DNA from: Herpetosiphon gulosus
Lineage (GTDB): Bacteria; Chloroflexota; Chloroflexia; Chloroflexales; Herpetosiphonaceae
Direction of reading: 5' to 3'
Assembly: GCF_039545135.1 (NCBI RefSeq)
Contig: NZ_BAABRU010000001.1
Coordinates: 186,001 to 250,000, forward strand
DNA: 64,000 nucleotides
Made by a program: the position numbers and the translations under genes. Positions 54,525 to 63,854 of this stretch are shown piece after piece. The notes beneath the pieces are model-generated. The model was given only the letters and a program-made list of their open reading frames with translations, did no database searches and was not told where the DNA came from. Numbering within the stretch: the first letter of the stretch is position 1; the number at the start of each line of letters is the position of its first letter.

Positions 54525-56360
54525 CTATGCTTCCCCTTTTTGTACTGATTCAGTCACCCAGCGGGCGGTTAATGGCAAGCCATCGCAGCTTGCAACAGCA
54601 ATAATCCGGCCAGCTAATTCTGGGTATTCCATCCGCAACAGTTGTGCCATTTGGCCGTTGTAGTTGTTGTCAACCACGTAAATTCGTTCGTACTTGGCCA
54701 CAAATTCGCCAACTTCTTTGGTGAATGGCAATGCCCGCACCCGTTGATAAGCGGCATTGATGTTGAGCTCGCGCAAACGATCCAAAGCTTCGATAATTGC
54801 TGGATCGTTCGAGCCATACGAGAGAATCCCGATTGTCGCATTTTCTTCGTTGACCGTGATTGGTGCAGGAACGATTGTTCGCGCAGTTTCGAACTTGCGG
54901 GCCAAGCGATCCATGTTAGCAACCCACTCGTCTGAGCGTTCGGTATACTTGGCATCTTGGTTGTGGCCTGAACCACGGGTGAAGAAGGCAGCTTTGGGAT
55001 GGTTGGTGCCAGGCAGCGTGCGGTAGGGAATCCCATCGCCATCAACGTCGCGATAGCGGCCCCAATCGCCAACGGCGGTCAAGGCTTCAGCATCAAGCAC
55101 CTTACCACGATCCATTGGCTCGGTTGGATACTCGAATGGCTCCGACATCCATTGGTTCATGCCCAAGTCGAGGTCGCTGAGCACGAACACAATTGTTTGC
55201 AAACGTTCAGCCAAATCGAACGAGCGCCAGCCAAACTCAAAACATTCTTTGACGCTTGAAGGCAACAAACAAACGTGTTGGGTATCGCCGTGGCTCAAGA
55301 AATAAGCTGAGAGCAAATCGCCTTGGCCGGTGCGGGTAGGCATACCGGTACTTGGCCCCATGCGCATCACATCCCAAACCACACATGGAACTTCTGTGAA
55401 GTAGGCCAAGCCGGTAAACTCAGCCATCAACGAAATCCCAGGGCCAGAGGTAGCGGTCATTGAGCGAGCACCAGCCCAACCAGCCCCGATAATCATCCCG
55501 ATTGCTGCCAATTCGTCTTCGGCTTGGACTACGGCGTAGGTTGGCTTGTTGGTTTCCTTATCCATGCGCAGTTCTGGCAAATAGTCGTTGAGCGCATCGA
55601 CCAAACTGGTTGAAGGTGTAATTGGATACCAAGCGACAAACGAAACGCCGCCGAATACCGAACCAAGTGCACCGGAAGTATTGCCATCGAGCATAATCAT
55701 GCCCTTGGTTTTATCCATGCGCTCAACGCGGAATGGCGATGGAGTGGAGATATTCGCAGCAGCCCAAGCTACCGCCGCATTCACCACGTTCATGTTCGAG
55801 GCAATTGCCTTTTGTTTGCCCTTGAAGTGTTTATTTAAGGCGCTTTCGATTTCGGCAACTTCAATGCCGATTAAGTGCGCCAAAACCCCAACATAGACCA
55901 TGTTGGCAATATAATCACGCAAGCTAGCATCGACCCCTGAGTTCTTCACCAATTCCTTGACGGGCATGGGGAAGTAGGTCACGTCGCTGCGTGAAAGCTC
56001 TTGGCGTGAATCATCAGGATACAGACAAATCCCACCTGGCTCAAGCGATTGAAGGTCATCGCCAAAGCTGGCTGGATTCATTGCCACCAAGACATCGCGT
56101 TTGTGGCGACGAGCTTGATAGCCATCCTTGCTCAAGCGAATTGAATACCATGTGGGTAAACCCTTGATGTTTGAAGGAAACAGGTTTTTGCCTGTGACCG
56201 GAATACCCATGTTGAAACATGCACGGAGGATGGTATTATTGGCGGTTTGGCTCCCAGACCCATTGGGAGTAGCCACAATAATCGCGAAGTCGTTAATATT
56301 CACGTCCTCACGGGCGATTTCAGCGGGCTGTTGCTCCGTCTGATAATCTACGACTGCCAT
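54525..56360 (-). CDS. korA: 2-oxoacid:ferredoxin oxidoreductase, gamma-alpha fused subunit
   Basis: 611 residues from ATG 56360 (AAGGAGA upstream). The N-terminal third (about 15-190) is the gamma domain, beginning NDFAIIVATPNGSGSQTAN. The rest is the alpha pyrimidine-binding domain, with FVAWYPITPSTSL and ATSGPGISLMAEFTGLAYFTEVPCV. The fusion and length are typical of KorA. It forms an operon with the beta subunit, and its only good start removes a 25-residue unrelated extension. Confidence 0.9.
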   Translation of the reverse strand: MAVVDYQTEQQPAEIAREDVNINDFAIIVATPNGSGSQTANNTILRACFNMGIPVTGKNLFPSNIKGLPTWYSIRLSKDGYQARRHKRDVLVAMNPASFGDDLQSLEPGGICLYPDDSRQELSRSDVTYFPMPVKELVKNSGVDASLRDYIANMVYVGVLAHLIGIEVAEIESALNKHFKGKQKAIASNMNVVNAAVAWAAANISTPSPFRVERMDKTKGMIMLDGNTSGALGSVFGGVSFVAWYPITPSTSLVDALNDYLPELRMDKETNKPTYAVVQAEDELAAIGMIIGAGWAGARSMTATSGPGISLMAEFTGLAYFTEVPCVVWDVMRMGPSTGMPTRTGQGDLLSAYFLSHGDTQHVCLLPSSVKECFEFGWRSFDLAERLQTIVFVLSDLDLGMNQWMSEPFEYPTEPMDRGKVLDAEALTAVGDWGRYRDVDGDGIPYRTLPGTNHPKAAFFTRGSGHNQDAKYTERSDEWVANMDRLARKFETARTIVPAPITVNEENATIGILSYGSNDPAIIEALDRLRELNINAAYQRVRALPFTKEVGEFVAKYERIYVVDNNYNGQMAQLLRMEYPELAGRIIAVASCDGLPLTARWVTESVQKGEA

Positions 56361-57032
56361 GAACGTATTCTCCTTAATTGGCTTCTTTGCCAGGTTATAG
56401 CCTCTAAAGATACTGCGAACACAATGGTTCGTCAACCAACAAAACGCTGGTTTTTGCTGTTATCTAAACCATAATTGTACGCCGTGATTGCTTTAGCTGC
56501 GATGTATTATATCTATTATATCCATAGACAGAATCTATGAGAACAGTGGTTTTAGCCAGTTTTGGTGAGAATTTACTATTCTAGTGCTAAAAGAAGAACC
56601 AGCCGCTCTGTGCCATGAGCGACTGGCGTGCCAACTGGAGAGGGGAGAGAGGAGCACCGAGCTGCGCAGTTGCCGCTACGCCCTCGTATCAATGCTGACG
56701 CTTTGCCGATGAATGCATGTCCAGTGCTTCAGAACTGCGTCATAATAAAAACTGTTTTATCGGATAAATCAGTTTTTATTGATGGGCGTAGTGTACTCAA
56801 GGTTGGCTAGTTTGTCAAGTAGCAATTTTGGAAGGATGAAGGATGAATTATGAGGGATGAAGTTGCTTGATCCACGAAGAACACGAAGTTGCACAAAGGA
56901 TTATTTTTAGCCACGAATTGCACGAATTACACAAATGCGCTGTTCATCCTTCATCCCTCATAATTCCCTTAGCGCCTCTGCGTTAAAAAATAGCTCCATA
57001 ATCGTTATGTTCTATGCTCTATGTTCTTTGTT
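56361..57032. other. 672-base spacer with low-complexity repeats
   Basis: No convincing gene. The first 450 bases are ordinary and A/T-rich, and should hold the korA promoter. From about 56830 the sequence is made of GGATGAAGGATGAATTATGA, CACGAAGAACACGAAG, CACGAATTGCACGAATTACA and TTCTATGTTC units that recur in other spacers of the window. Confidence 0.55.
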
Positions 57033-57596
57033 CTATATTTTGGCATAGACCTCTTGAACCGTTAGTCTACACTGAATCGAGCGTAACTCCAGCACCGCTT
57101 GCGGATCGTCAATTTCGCTCAAGAGCCACTGATTGGCTGCTTGACGACTGTAGTGCTCAATATGATAGGGATCTTGGGCAACTAACAGATATTCACGTAG
57201 CGATGGAATTTGGCGATAATGCTGAAATTTGCCCCCACGATCATAGTGCTCGGTCGAGGGCGACAGCACTTCAATAATTAGCGTGGGGTTGAGCAAGGTG
57301 TCTTGATGGCTATCATCAAACCATGTTTCGCCACATACAACCGAGACATCAGGATAGGTATACAAGCCTGTTGCCGAGATTTTAATCCGTAGATCGCTGG
57401 GGAAAACGCTGCAAGAACGTTGCTTTAACTGGCTATGCAATTCAGCAATCAAATTGACCACAATCAGATTATGGTTGCGGCTCGCGCCAGCCAAGGCATA
57501 AACCTGCCCATTCAGAAATTCATGCTTGGCAGGGCTGGTTCGCTCACCAGCTAAATATTCCTCAATTGTCATTGAGCTAATTGATTCGGCACTCAT
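57033..57596 (-). CDS. Uma2-family (DUF820) putative endonuclease
   Basis: 187 residues from ATG 57596, the usual family length; an earlier ATG at 57635 has no ribosome-binding site. It has the restriction-endonuclease-like fold signature: MTIEEYL, then HEFLNGQVYALAG, YPDVSVVCG with the catalytic Asp, and PTLIIEVLSPSTEHYDRGGK with Glu and Lys. These genes are abundant in Chloroflexota and cyanobacteria; their true role is unknown. It is a single gene flanked by repeat-rich spacers. Confidence 0.85.
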   Translation of the reverse strand: MSAESISSMTIEEYLAGERTSPAKHEFLNGQVYALAGASRNHNLIVVNLIAELHSQLKQRSCSVFPSDLRIKISATGLYTYPDVSVVCGETWFDDSHQDTLLNPTLIIEVLSPSTEHYDRGGKFQHYRQIPSLREYLLVAQDPYHIEHYSRQAANQWLLSEIDDPQAVLELRSIQCRLTVQEVYAKI

Positions 57597-57935
57597 ACAC
57601 TCGCCATCCACTAGATTCAATCGCTCTTGCATCATAGCACATGGCTTTGGGGATTGGTGGTTGGGGATCGGGGAGTGAGAGGCTTAATCCACGAAGGACA
57701 CGAAGTTACACGAAGGTTTGAAACCGCGAAGGCTGCGAAGAGCGCGAAGCGAGGCTATAGGTTATTGGCTTTGAACTATCAAACTGATTGCAATCCCACA
57801 CAACGTTCCGATAGCCCATAGCCTTCAGCCTATAGCCAATCAATGCTTCGTAGTTAAAACCTGACCCCTAACATCTGAATCCTCATTCCTAGCCCCTAAC
57901 TCTTCATCCTTCATCCCTCATAATTTATCCTTCAG
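57597..57935. other. 339-base repeat-rich spacer
   Basis: No gene seen. It consists largely of GGGGATTGGTGGTTGGGGATCG, CACGAAGTTACACGAAGG, CCATAGCCTTCAGCCTATAG and CATCCTTCATCCCTCATAAT units shared with other spacers here. Confidence 0.6.
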
Positions 57936-58352
57936 TTAGTGGCCTTCTTCGCCCAATTTGCGCACAATATCGGTTTGCGAGAGCACGCCGATTGGCCAAA
58001 CGCGGCCATCGTTGCGCTCCTCGACCACGACCAAGCGATGAATTCGGTTGCTGGTCAGCAGATTAGCGGCGCGGCTCAAATCAACATGGGGCATACAGGT
58101 AATAACATCGCGGGTCATAAACTCGCCAACCGGGCTATCCATCGAGCGCTCATAATCGAGGCCACGACTCCAAGCACCAAGGGCATCGGTTTGTGAAAAA
58201 ACACCTGCTAAAGAACCAGGGCCATCAACCACTACCAAGGCTTGAATGCGGTTGCCTTGTAGGAGCGTGATCGCCTCGCGGAGGCTGGTTTCGGTACGAC
58301 AGGAGATTACTTGTGCGTTCATGGTATCGCCAACGGTTAACTGAGCAGTCAT
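57936..58352 (-). CDS. CBS-domain pair protein
   Basis: 138 residues from ATG 58352, seven bases after AAAGGAG; two earlier ATGs lie at or before that site. It consists of two CBS domains only (VGDTMNAQVISCRTETSL... and VGEFMTRDVITCMPHVDL...), each ending in a GVFSQTD or GVLSQTD strand. Such free-standing Bateman modules bind adenosine nucleotides and regulate other proteins. The target is unknown and neighbours give no clue. A spacer of 101 bases separates it from the SIMPL gene. Confidence 0.88.
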   Translation of the reverse strand: MTAQLTVGDTMNAQVISCRTETSLREAITLLQGNRIQALVVVDGPGSLAGVFSQTDALGAWSRGLDYERSMDSPVGEFMTRDVITCMPHVDLSRAANLLTSNRIHRLVVVEERNDGRVWPIGVLSQTDIVRKLGEEGH

Positions 58353-58453
58353 TGCCATGCTCCTTTGCATTTCTGAGGTTTGGCCGAGGTTCGATTGCTG
58401 GCTATTATACCATGACGCATTGCATTATCAAGTAGTTTTTTAGCGAATTTTCG

Positions 58454-59119
58454 CTAGATCGTAAAATTCTCATCTGGGCTGATAATAAAGGCCACTTGGA
58501 CTTTGACTTCGATCTGTTTGCGATGGATCATGGCTAGGCCTAGATCGTCTTTGCTAAATCCACTACCACCACCACGCGCCAAACTAGCCGATTTGCGGAA
58601 CTCGGCATCCTGAACATACGGGTGGTGTTCACTGCCATATTGATCATCAACCCGATGCACGCCGATAATCCGCACGTCCAGGGTTTGGGCCATGGCCATG
58701 GCTTTGGCTTTGGCTAATTCTAGCGCAGCTTGTAGCCAACCATTCAAGACTGCTGGATCATCGGGAAAGCCCCACGTGATATGTTCGAGGTTGGTTTGTT
58801 TTTGACTGGTGATAATACCCAGCACATCGGGCAGTTGCTCTAAATCGGCGCAGCGAATTAAGAGGGTATAGGTGGCGCTCGAACTGCGCAGCAACACGCC
58901 ATTATTGACCTCAGCTACCACACTTTGTAGTTGGATGGCCGTCTTGTCCAAGCCATAGCTCGTCAAGGCTTCGACCAATTGGCGCACTTCTTTGGCTTTT
59001 TCCAAGGCGGTATTATTGCTAATCACCGATGAGCCTTTGATCCGCACGGTTATTTCAGCCCGATTAGCATCGATTAGTTGGCGGTAGCTGCTGCTCACAT
59101 TTAAGAGGTTTGGTTCCAT
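58454..59119 (-). CDS. SIMPL-domain (DUF541) protein
   Basis: 221 residues with AAGGAG before the ATG. It shows the family pattern: an N-terminal strand with ANRAEITVRIKG, LEKAKEVRQLVEALTSYGL, then LNGWLQAALELAKAKAMAMAQTLDVRIIGVHRV. Most SIMPL proteins are exported; this one has no signal peptide and looks cytoplasmic. Biochemical function is unknown. It is monocistronic or upstream of the CBS gene. Confidence 0.82.
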   Translation of the reverse strand: MEPNLLNVSSSYRQLIDANRAEITVRIKGSSVISNNTALEKAKEVRQLVEALTSYGLDKTAIQLQSVVAEVNNGVLLRSSSATYTLLIRCADLEQLPDVLGIITSQKQTNLEHITWGFPDDPAVLNGWLQAALELAKAKAMAMAQTLDVRIIGVHRVDDQYGSEHHPYVQDAEFRKSASLARGGGSGFSKDDLGLAMIHRKQIEVKVQVAFIISPDENFTI

Positions 59120-59300
59120 AAACGGCTCCTTGATTGATCCATAAAGGACACGGAAGGTTGAAACCGCGAAGGGTTGTTTTTGCCACAGATTGGCACAGAT
59201 TGACTTGATTATGCTCCTATCCCAAGGCCTGTACTAGCCTTTCTCGGTGCTTCCTAGCCCCTGAATCCTAGCCCCTAGCATCCGAATCCTAACCCCTAGC

Positions 59301-59472
59301 TGTAATGGTTTATAACGTTAGCAACGCCCAGCATGCCCTCACCCCAGCCCCTCTCCCTCTGCGGCGGGCGAGGGGAGCACTGCTGGAGCGGTTCCCCCTC
59401 GCCTCGCGTGCGGGAGAGGGGGTCAGGGGGTGAGGGAACGAGAACTGGTTGTCAATCCAATGAACCATTACA
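59301..59472. mobile_element. MITE-like element with GC-rich palindromes, copy 2
   Basis: A 172-bp relative of 53198-53362: starts TGTAATGGTTTATAACG and ends CCAATGAACCATTACA, with the same nested palindromes and the shared phrase GAGCACTGCTGGAGCGGTTC. The remainder of the 484-base spacer 59120-59603 is CCTAGCCCCTGAATCC and TTCTATGTTCTTTG low-complexity sequence, with no gene. Confidence 0.72.
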
Positions 59473-59603
59473 CATAGCCCCTTAAGCCTGATCCCTCGCA
59501 TCGTCTGCATTAACTATTTTGCCTTTGACTTCTCTTTTATTCTGTTCCTATGTTCTATGTTCTTTGCTCTCTGTTCTTACGGTCATCCCTCATAATTCAT
59601 CCT

Positions 59604-60482
59604 TCATCCTTCCAAAAGCTTTGTTCGCAACAAATCGAGCACACTGCTGCTCGGCGGGCGTTGATGATGCCAAGCAGCGACGATCTTGCGCTGTGGTTGG
59701 GCATCGATCAAACGCCGATAGACCACATTGGGATGTGGCTCGGCTTGGGCGAGCGATTGTGGCACAAACGCCATTCCCAAACCTGCGGCCACACAACCTT
59801 GAATCGTGGTTAAATTGGTGACCCGCCCAACTACTTGCGGCTCCAAATGCTGCTCGTAGCAAAAGGCATCAACTTGCTGGCTCAAACAATGGTCATCGTG
59901 TAACGCCAGCAGCGGCATGTGATATAAATCATTTAATTGTAAAACCGAACGCTGAGCATATTGATGATCGTGCGGCAATGCTACCAGCAACGCTTCATCA
60001 CATAAAGACTCAATCTGAATCAACGGATGCTCAATCGGCCCGCTGGCAATCAGCAAATCAAGGCTATATTCGATTAGCTGAATTAATAATTGGCTCGTCG
60101 TATGTTCAACTATGTTTAATGTTGTTCGGGGAAACTGTTGTTGAAAGGCTTGGCTGACGTTCGGAAAAAAGCGCGGAGCCAAGGTCGGAATAATTCCAAT
60201 TGCCACACGACAAGCGTGCTGCTCAACACTATCACTGACATGCTGCTTGATCGAACGCCATTGAGTGAGCAATTGCTGCGCTTGCGGCAAAAGTGCCTGA
60301 CCAGCGGTGGTCAAGCGAATTGTGCGGCCCAAACGTTCAAACAACGCTTGACCAAGTTCATGCTCCAATTTAATAATTTGCTGGCTGAGCGAAGGCTGGC
60401 TAACAGCGCAACGTTGGGCGGCGCGGCTGAAACCACCAGTTTCGGCGACCGCCACAAAATAGAGCAATTGATGAATTTCCAT
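59604..60482 (-). CDS. oxyR: Peroxide-sensing LysR-family regulator OxyR
   Basis: 292 residues. The LysR-type helix-turn-helix is at 1-60 (FSRAAQRCAVSQPSLSQQI), followed by a substrate-binding-like domain. The peroxide-sensing cysteines fall at C199 and C208 in HCLSQQVDAFC, the same numbers and spacing as in E. coli OxyR. It is divergent from the catalase gene with an OxyR-like site overlapping its own start, so both autoregulation and katA activation are expected. This is stronger evidence than general LysR similarity. Confidence 0.92.
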   Translation of the reverse strand: MEIHQLLYFVAVAETGGFSRAAQRCAVSQPSLSQQIIKLEHELGQALFERLGRTIRLTTAGQALLPQAQQLLTQWRSIKQHVSDSVEQHACRVAIGIIPTLAPRFFPNVSQAFQQQFPRTTLNIVEHTTSQLLIQLIEYSLDLLIASGPIEHPLIQIESLCDEALLVALPHDHQYAQRSVLQLNDLYHMPLLALHDDHCLSQQVDAFCYEQHLEPQVVGRVTNLTTIQGCVAAGLGMAFVPQSLAQAEPHPNVVYRRLIDAQPQRKIVAAWHHQRPPSSSVLDLLRTKLLEG

Positions 60483-60517
60483 AGTTGTTGCCTATAGATT
60501 GTATAGTTAATAAGATG
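60481..60517 (+). promoter_or_regulatory. OxyR-type binding site in the oxyR-katA intergenic region
   Basis: ATAG-N7-CTAT-N7-ATAG-N7-GATG matches three of four quarter-sites of the OxyR consensus, with exact 7-base spacings (60481-60484, 60492-60495, 60503-60506, 60514-60517). It overlaps the oxyR start codon and ends 13 bases before the katA -10. Confidence 0.8.
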
Positions 60518-60530
60518 TTGCAACTATGGA

Positions 60531-60580
60531 TATAATAGCATACAGTATAGTTGCAGGCATGGTCTGCACACCAATGCCTG
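60531..60580 (+). promoter_or_regulatory. katA promoter -10 and leader hairpin
   Basis: TATAAT at 60531-60536 has a poor -35 (TTAATA at 60507-60512, 18-base spacing), as expected for an activator-dependent promoter. TGCAACTAT (60519-60527) and ATAGTTGCA (60547-60555) form a perfect 9-bp inverted repeat around the -10. A leader hairpin pairs CAGGCAT (60554-60560) with ATGCCTG (60574-60580). Confidence 0.6.
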
Positions 60581-60662
60581 TAGCGATTACCCGGCTCAGC
60601 TTGTGCCAACAGAACGCTGAGCATCCTCCCGTTTTCTCAGTTTACCTTAGGAGATTTGTTCG

Positions 60663-62120
60663 ATGGATGAGCAAGAACAACTGACGACCGCCCATGGTGC
60701 GCCAATTGCCGACAATCAAAACTCGTTGACGGCTGGCCCCCGTGGCCCACTGTTGATGCAAGATTATCAACTGCTGGAAAAAATGGCGACCTTCAATCGC
60801 GAACGGGTGCCAGAACGGGTCGTCCACGCCAAAGGCTCAGGGGCATTTGGGACGTTTACCGTTACCAATGATGTAACGGCCTATACCAAGGCTTCGATCT
60901 TTGGAGCAGTTGGCAAGCAAACTCCAGTCTTATTGCGCTTCTCAACCGTTGCGGGCGAACACGGCGCTGCCGATGCCGAACGCGATGTGCGCGGTTTTGC
61001 CGTCAAATTCTACACCGATGAAGGCAACTGGGATTTGGTCGGGAATAACACGCCAGTCTTTTTTGTGCGCGATCCCTACAAATTCAGCGATTTTATTCAC
61101 ACTCAAAAACGTGATCCCAAAACCAACATGCGTTCACCCCAAGCCATGTGGGATTTCTGGTCGCTCTCGCCCGAAAGCTTGCATCAAGTAACGATCTTGT
61201 TCAGTGATCGTGGTTTGCCAATTAGCTATCGGTTTGTGCATGGTTTTGGCAGCCACACCTATAGCTTTATCAACGCCCAAGGCGAACGCTTCTGGATTAA
61301 GTTCCACTTCCGCTGCCAGCAAGGCATCAAGAACTGGACAAATGCTGAAGCTGCTGAGGTAGTTGGGGTTGATCGGGAAAGCTCACAACGCGATTTGTTC
61401 GATGCGATTGAGCGTGGCGAATACCCTAGCTGGAAGCTTTGCGTCCAAGTGATGCCCGAAGCTGATGCTGAAACCTACCATCTCAACCCATTCGATTTAA
61501 CCAAAGTGTGGCCACACGCCGATTATCCATTGATCGAAGTTGGCACGATGGAATTGAATCGCAACCCCGAAAACTATTTTGCTGAAATCGAGCAAGCAGC
61601 GTTTGAGCCATCAAACATCGTGCCAGGCATTGGCTTCTCGCCTGATAAGATGTTGCAAGCACGAATTATGTCGTATGCTGATGCTCACCGCTACCGCATT
61701 GGCGTAAATTATGCTGCCTTGCCAGTCAACAAGCCGCATTCACCAGTCAACACTTATCATCGCGATGGTCAAATGCGCTTCGATGGTAATGGCGGTGGTT
61801 CGGTTAACTACGAGCCAAACAGCTTTGGCGGCCCAGTTCAAAACGAACGCTACGCCGAGCCAGCCCTCAAAATCAGCGGCGATGCCGATCGCTACAATCA
61901 TCGCGATGGCAACGACGATTACACCCAACCAGGCAATTTATTCCGTTTGATGAATGCTGATCAGCAACAACAATTGTTCAACAACATTGCAGCGGCGATG
62001 CAAGGCGTGCCTGAATTTATCCAATTACGCCAAATCGGCCACTTCTTGAAAGCTGATCCTGCCTATGGTCGCGGAGTTGCTGCCGCCTTGGGCCTTGATA
62101 TCAGCAGCCTCGAAGCCTAG
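60663..62120 (+). CDS. katA: Monofunctional heme catalase
   Basis: 485-residue small-subunit clade catalase that breaks down hydrogen peroxide. Active-site H55 lies in [13 protein letters not shown], the distal Asn in [14 protein letters not shown], and the proximal heme Tyr in [21 protein letters not shown] precedes the start. It is divergent from oxyR with an OxyR-like site between them, so peroxide induction is expected. A strong terminator follows. Confidence 0.96.
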   Translation: MDEQEQLTTAHGAPIADNQNSLTAGPRGPLLMQDYQLLEKMATFNRERVPERVVHAKGSGAFGTFTVTNDVTAYTKASIFGAVGKQTPVLLRFSTVAGEHGAADAERDVRGFAVKFYTDEGNWDLVGNNTPVFFVRDPYKFSDFIHTQKRDPKTNMRSPQAMWDFWSLSPESLHQVTILFSDRGLPISYRFVHGFGSHTYSFINAQGERFWIKFHFRCQQGIKNWTNAEAAEVVGVDRESSQRDLFDAIERGEYPSWKLCVQVMPEADAETYHLNPFDLTKVWPHADYPLIEVGTMELNRNPENYFAEIEQAAFEPSNIVPGIGFSPDKMLQARIMSYADAHRYRIGVNYAALPVNKPHSPVNTYHRDGQMRFDGNGGGSVNYEPNSFGGPVQNERYAEPALKISGDADRYNHRDGNDDYTQPGNLFRLMNADQQQQLFNNIAAAMQGVPEFIQLRQIGHFLKADPAYGRGVAAALGLDISSLEA

Positions 62121-62202
62121 TTTTATAAGGATGAAGGCTGAATTATGAAGGATGAAAATCTAGCGCCTTTGTAATCCAGTGGCACAGAGGAATTAAAGGT
62201 TG

Positions 62203-62252
62203 AGGCGCTTGGCCGTAGTAGACGATCATCTACCCAGCCAAGCGCCTTTTTA
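62203..62252 (+). terminator. Terminator after katA
   Basis: 11-bp stem AGGCGCTTGGC (62203-62213) with GCCAAGCGCCT (62237-62247), an inner GTAGA/TCTAC stem, and then TTTTTATT. It lies about 80 bases after katA, beyond a short GGATGAAGG-type repeat. Confidence 0.88.
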
Positions 62253-62380
62253 TTGGTTAACGAAGAGCACGAAGGGCGAGGGTTCAGGATTCAGGGGCAA
62301 GGGGCCAGATTTGAATTATGTAGCCTAATCATAAAACCTACCACCTGATTGCTGACCCCTGAACCCTCGCATCCTCTGCG

Positions 62381-63385
62381 TTAAAAACTGCCTGACCCCT
62401 GAACCCTTGCCCCTGAACCCTGATTCACAACGACACTCGTGAACAACACACTAACTACGACCAACCCAATCCATGAGATCCAGGTGGTTGCATCAGGTTG
62501 GAGTAGAGCTTGACCACGCAGTGCTTGCACCGTCACACTTGCTACGAGGCCGAGGTAGGCAACCGCTGCGCCCCAAGTTAAGGCCAAGCGTTGCTTATTA
62601 TTAAAACGTTGTTTGGCGTTGTAGAGCAACCAGCCAACCAAAGCCAGCACTTGTGCCCCGTGAATCCCAACAAAGTGGGCAATCCGCAAATCGCCATGCT
62701 CGCTACTCCAGCCGAGAATCGCGATGCCGCGACCGCCATCAGCAGCGCCGACGGTATGTGCCCCAATTGCTGGAACCGAACCGCCAGCTTGCAACACTTC
62801 CATTTGGGCAGGGCTGGGGTTGGTCATCAAAAAGCCAAGCCCAAAACCGATCAACATCAAGCCCATTCCCAATTTTAGGCTGAGCATAAAGACCCGATCA
62901 GCGATTGGTTTTTGGCGCAGGAACACCACAAATCCAATAATATTAATCAGATAGAAGACCGTGATCGTCGTGCCCATGATGCTCCACAAGGTTTCATCAA
63001 TTGGGGTTGCGACGTTGAAGTGCATTGGTTGGCCACGTACAGCTTGGGTAATAAATAGCACAATTTCGATTGAAAGCGCAGCGGCACAAGCATCCATCAC
63101 AAACCGCATCAAACGTGGCCGCAACTTAACATAGCTAAACATCCACAAAACGGTTGGTGCATAGACCACAAACGAAACCGCAAATTTTAGGCTTTTCATC
63201 CAAACGGGTTGGCCGAGCACCTCACGCGGGTCAACAATGACTCCAGCGATTGCTAGCACCAAGAAAAAGCAACTAAGCATGAAAAAGATCGTCATGCCTT
63301 TGCTGGTGACCCAAAATTGGCGCAAAATAGCTCCGGCTCCCGACGTAGTACGCCGAGCCTCTGGGAATTGAGCAGTCGTTGTCAT
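62381..63385 (-). CDS. Eight-TM membrane protein of unknown function
   Basis: 334 residues with AAAGGAAC before the ATG. Eight hydrophobic segments; between TM5 and TM6 is a conserved-looking stretch, VGAADGGRGIAILGWSSEHG, followed by RIAHFVGIHGAQVL, whose histidines could bind metal or heme. I have seen this pattern in uncharacterised actinobacterial proteins but know no function. The final 13 or so residues (QGSGARVQGSGSF) are encoded by a spacer-type GGTTCAGGGG repeat, so the original C-terminus has probably been replaced. It follows the ABA4-like gene by 10 bases. Confidence 0.7.
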   Translation of the reverse strand: MTTTAQFPEARRTTSGAGAILRQFWVTSKGMTIFFMLSCFFLVLAIAGVIVDPREVLGQPVWMKSLKFAVSFVVYAPTVLWMFSYVKLRPRLMRFVMDACAAALSIEIVLFITQAVRGQPMHFNVATPIDETLWSIMGTTITVFYLINIIGFVVFLRQKPIADRVFMLSLKLGMGLMLIGFGLGFLMTNPSPAQMEVLQAGGSVPAIGAHTVGAADGGRGIAILGWSSEHGDLRIAHFVGIHGAQVLALVGWLLYNAKQRFNNKQRLALTWGAAVAYLGLVASVTVQALRGQALLQPDATTWISWIGLVVVSVLFTSVVVNQGSGARVQGSGSF

Positions 63386-63395
63386 GGCTGTTCCT

Positions 63396-63854
63396 TTATT
63401 TAGTTACAGGTTGAGCAATTGTAAGGTTGGGTGAACGAACAAGACCGTGGATCGTGCGCACGACCATATAGATCAAAAATCCAACGGGTCCGACCATAAG
63501 TACGCTGACAAGAATAGGACTGATGATCAGGGCAAAAATGTTGCGTTCACGGCTATCTAAATAGATCCAACGGGCCACAAATAGATCAAAGGCTAAAAAG
63601 TGTACCCAACTGAGCGTGGCACCGCTCTCATTGCTGATCAGTTCAATTACGCCAGGCAAAGTTGGGTTGCTCACGCCAGCCCAAACGGTGGCAAAAATTG
63701 GCAACAAGACAATCGCATAAATCAAGGCTGGGCCAAGAATAATCCATGGCGATTGGATAATCCGCTGCGTCCACTTCCAAAATGGCAACACCACCATCAA
63801 AAACCAAAATGGCATGACAAACAAACTGCTGAGCGAAAATAATTGAGCCACCAT
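63396..63854 (-). CDS. ABA4-like membrane protein
   Basis: 152 residues from ATG 63854 (GGGAGGG upstream; an ATG 27 bases earlier is less likely). Four TM segments carry the family's marks: FVMPFWFLMVVLPFWKWT near the start and SWVHFLAFDLFVARWIYLDS in the middle. ABA4 in plants takes part in neoxanthin synthesis; bacterial members are uncharacterised. A link to carotenoids is possible in this pigmented group but not shown. It is probably co-transcribed with the eight-TM gene. Confidence 0.75.
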   Translation of the reverse strand: MVAQLFSLSSLFVMPFWFLMVVLPFWKWTQRIIQSPWIILGPALIYAIVLLPIFATVWAGVSNPTLPGVIELISNESGATLSWVHFLAFDLFVARWIYLDSRERNIFALIISPILVSVLMVGPVGFLIYMVVRTIHGLVRSPNLTIAQPVTK

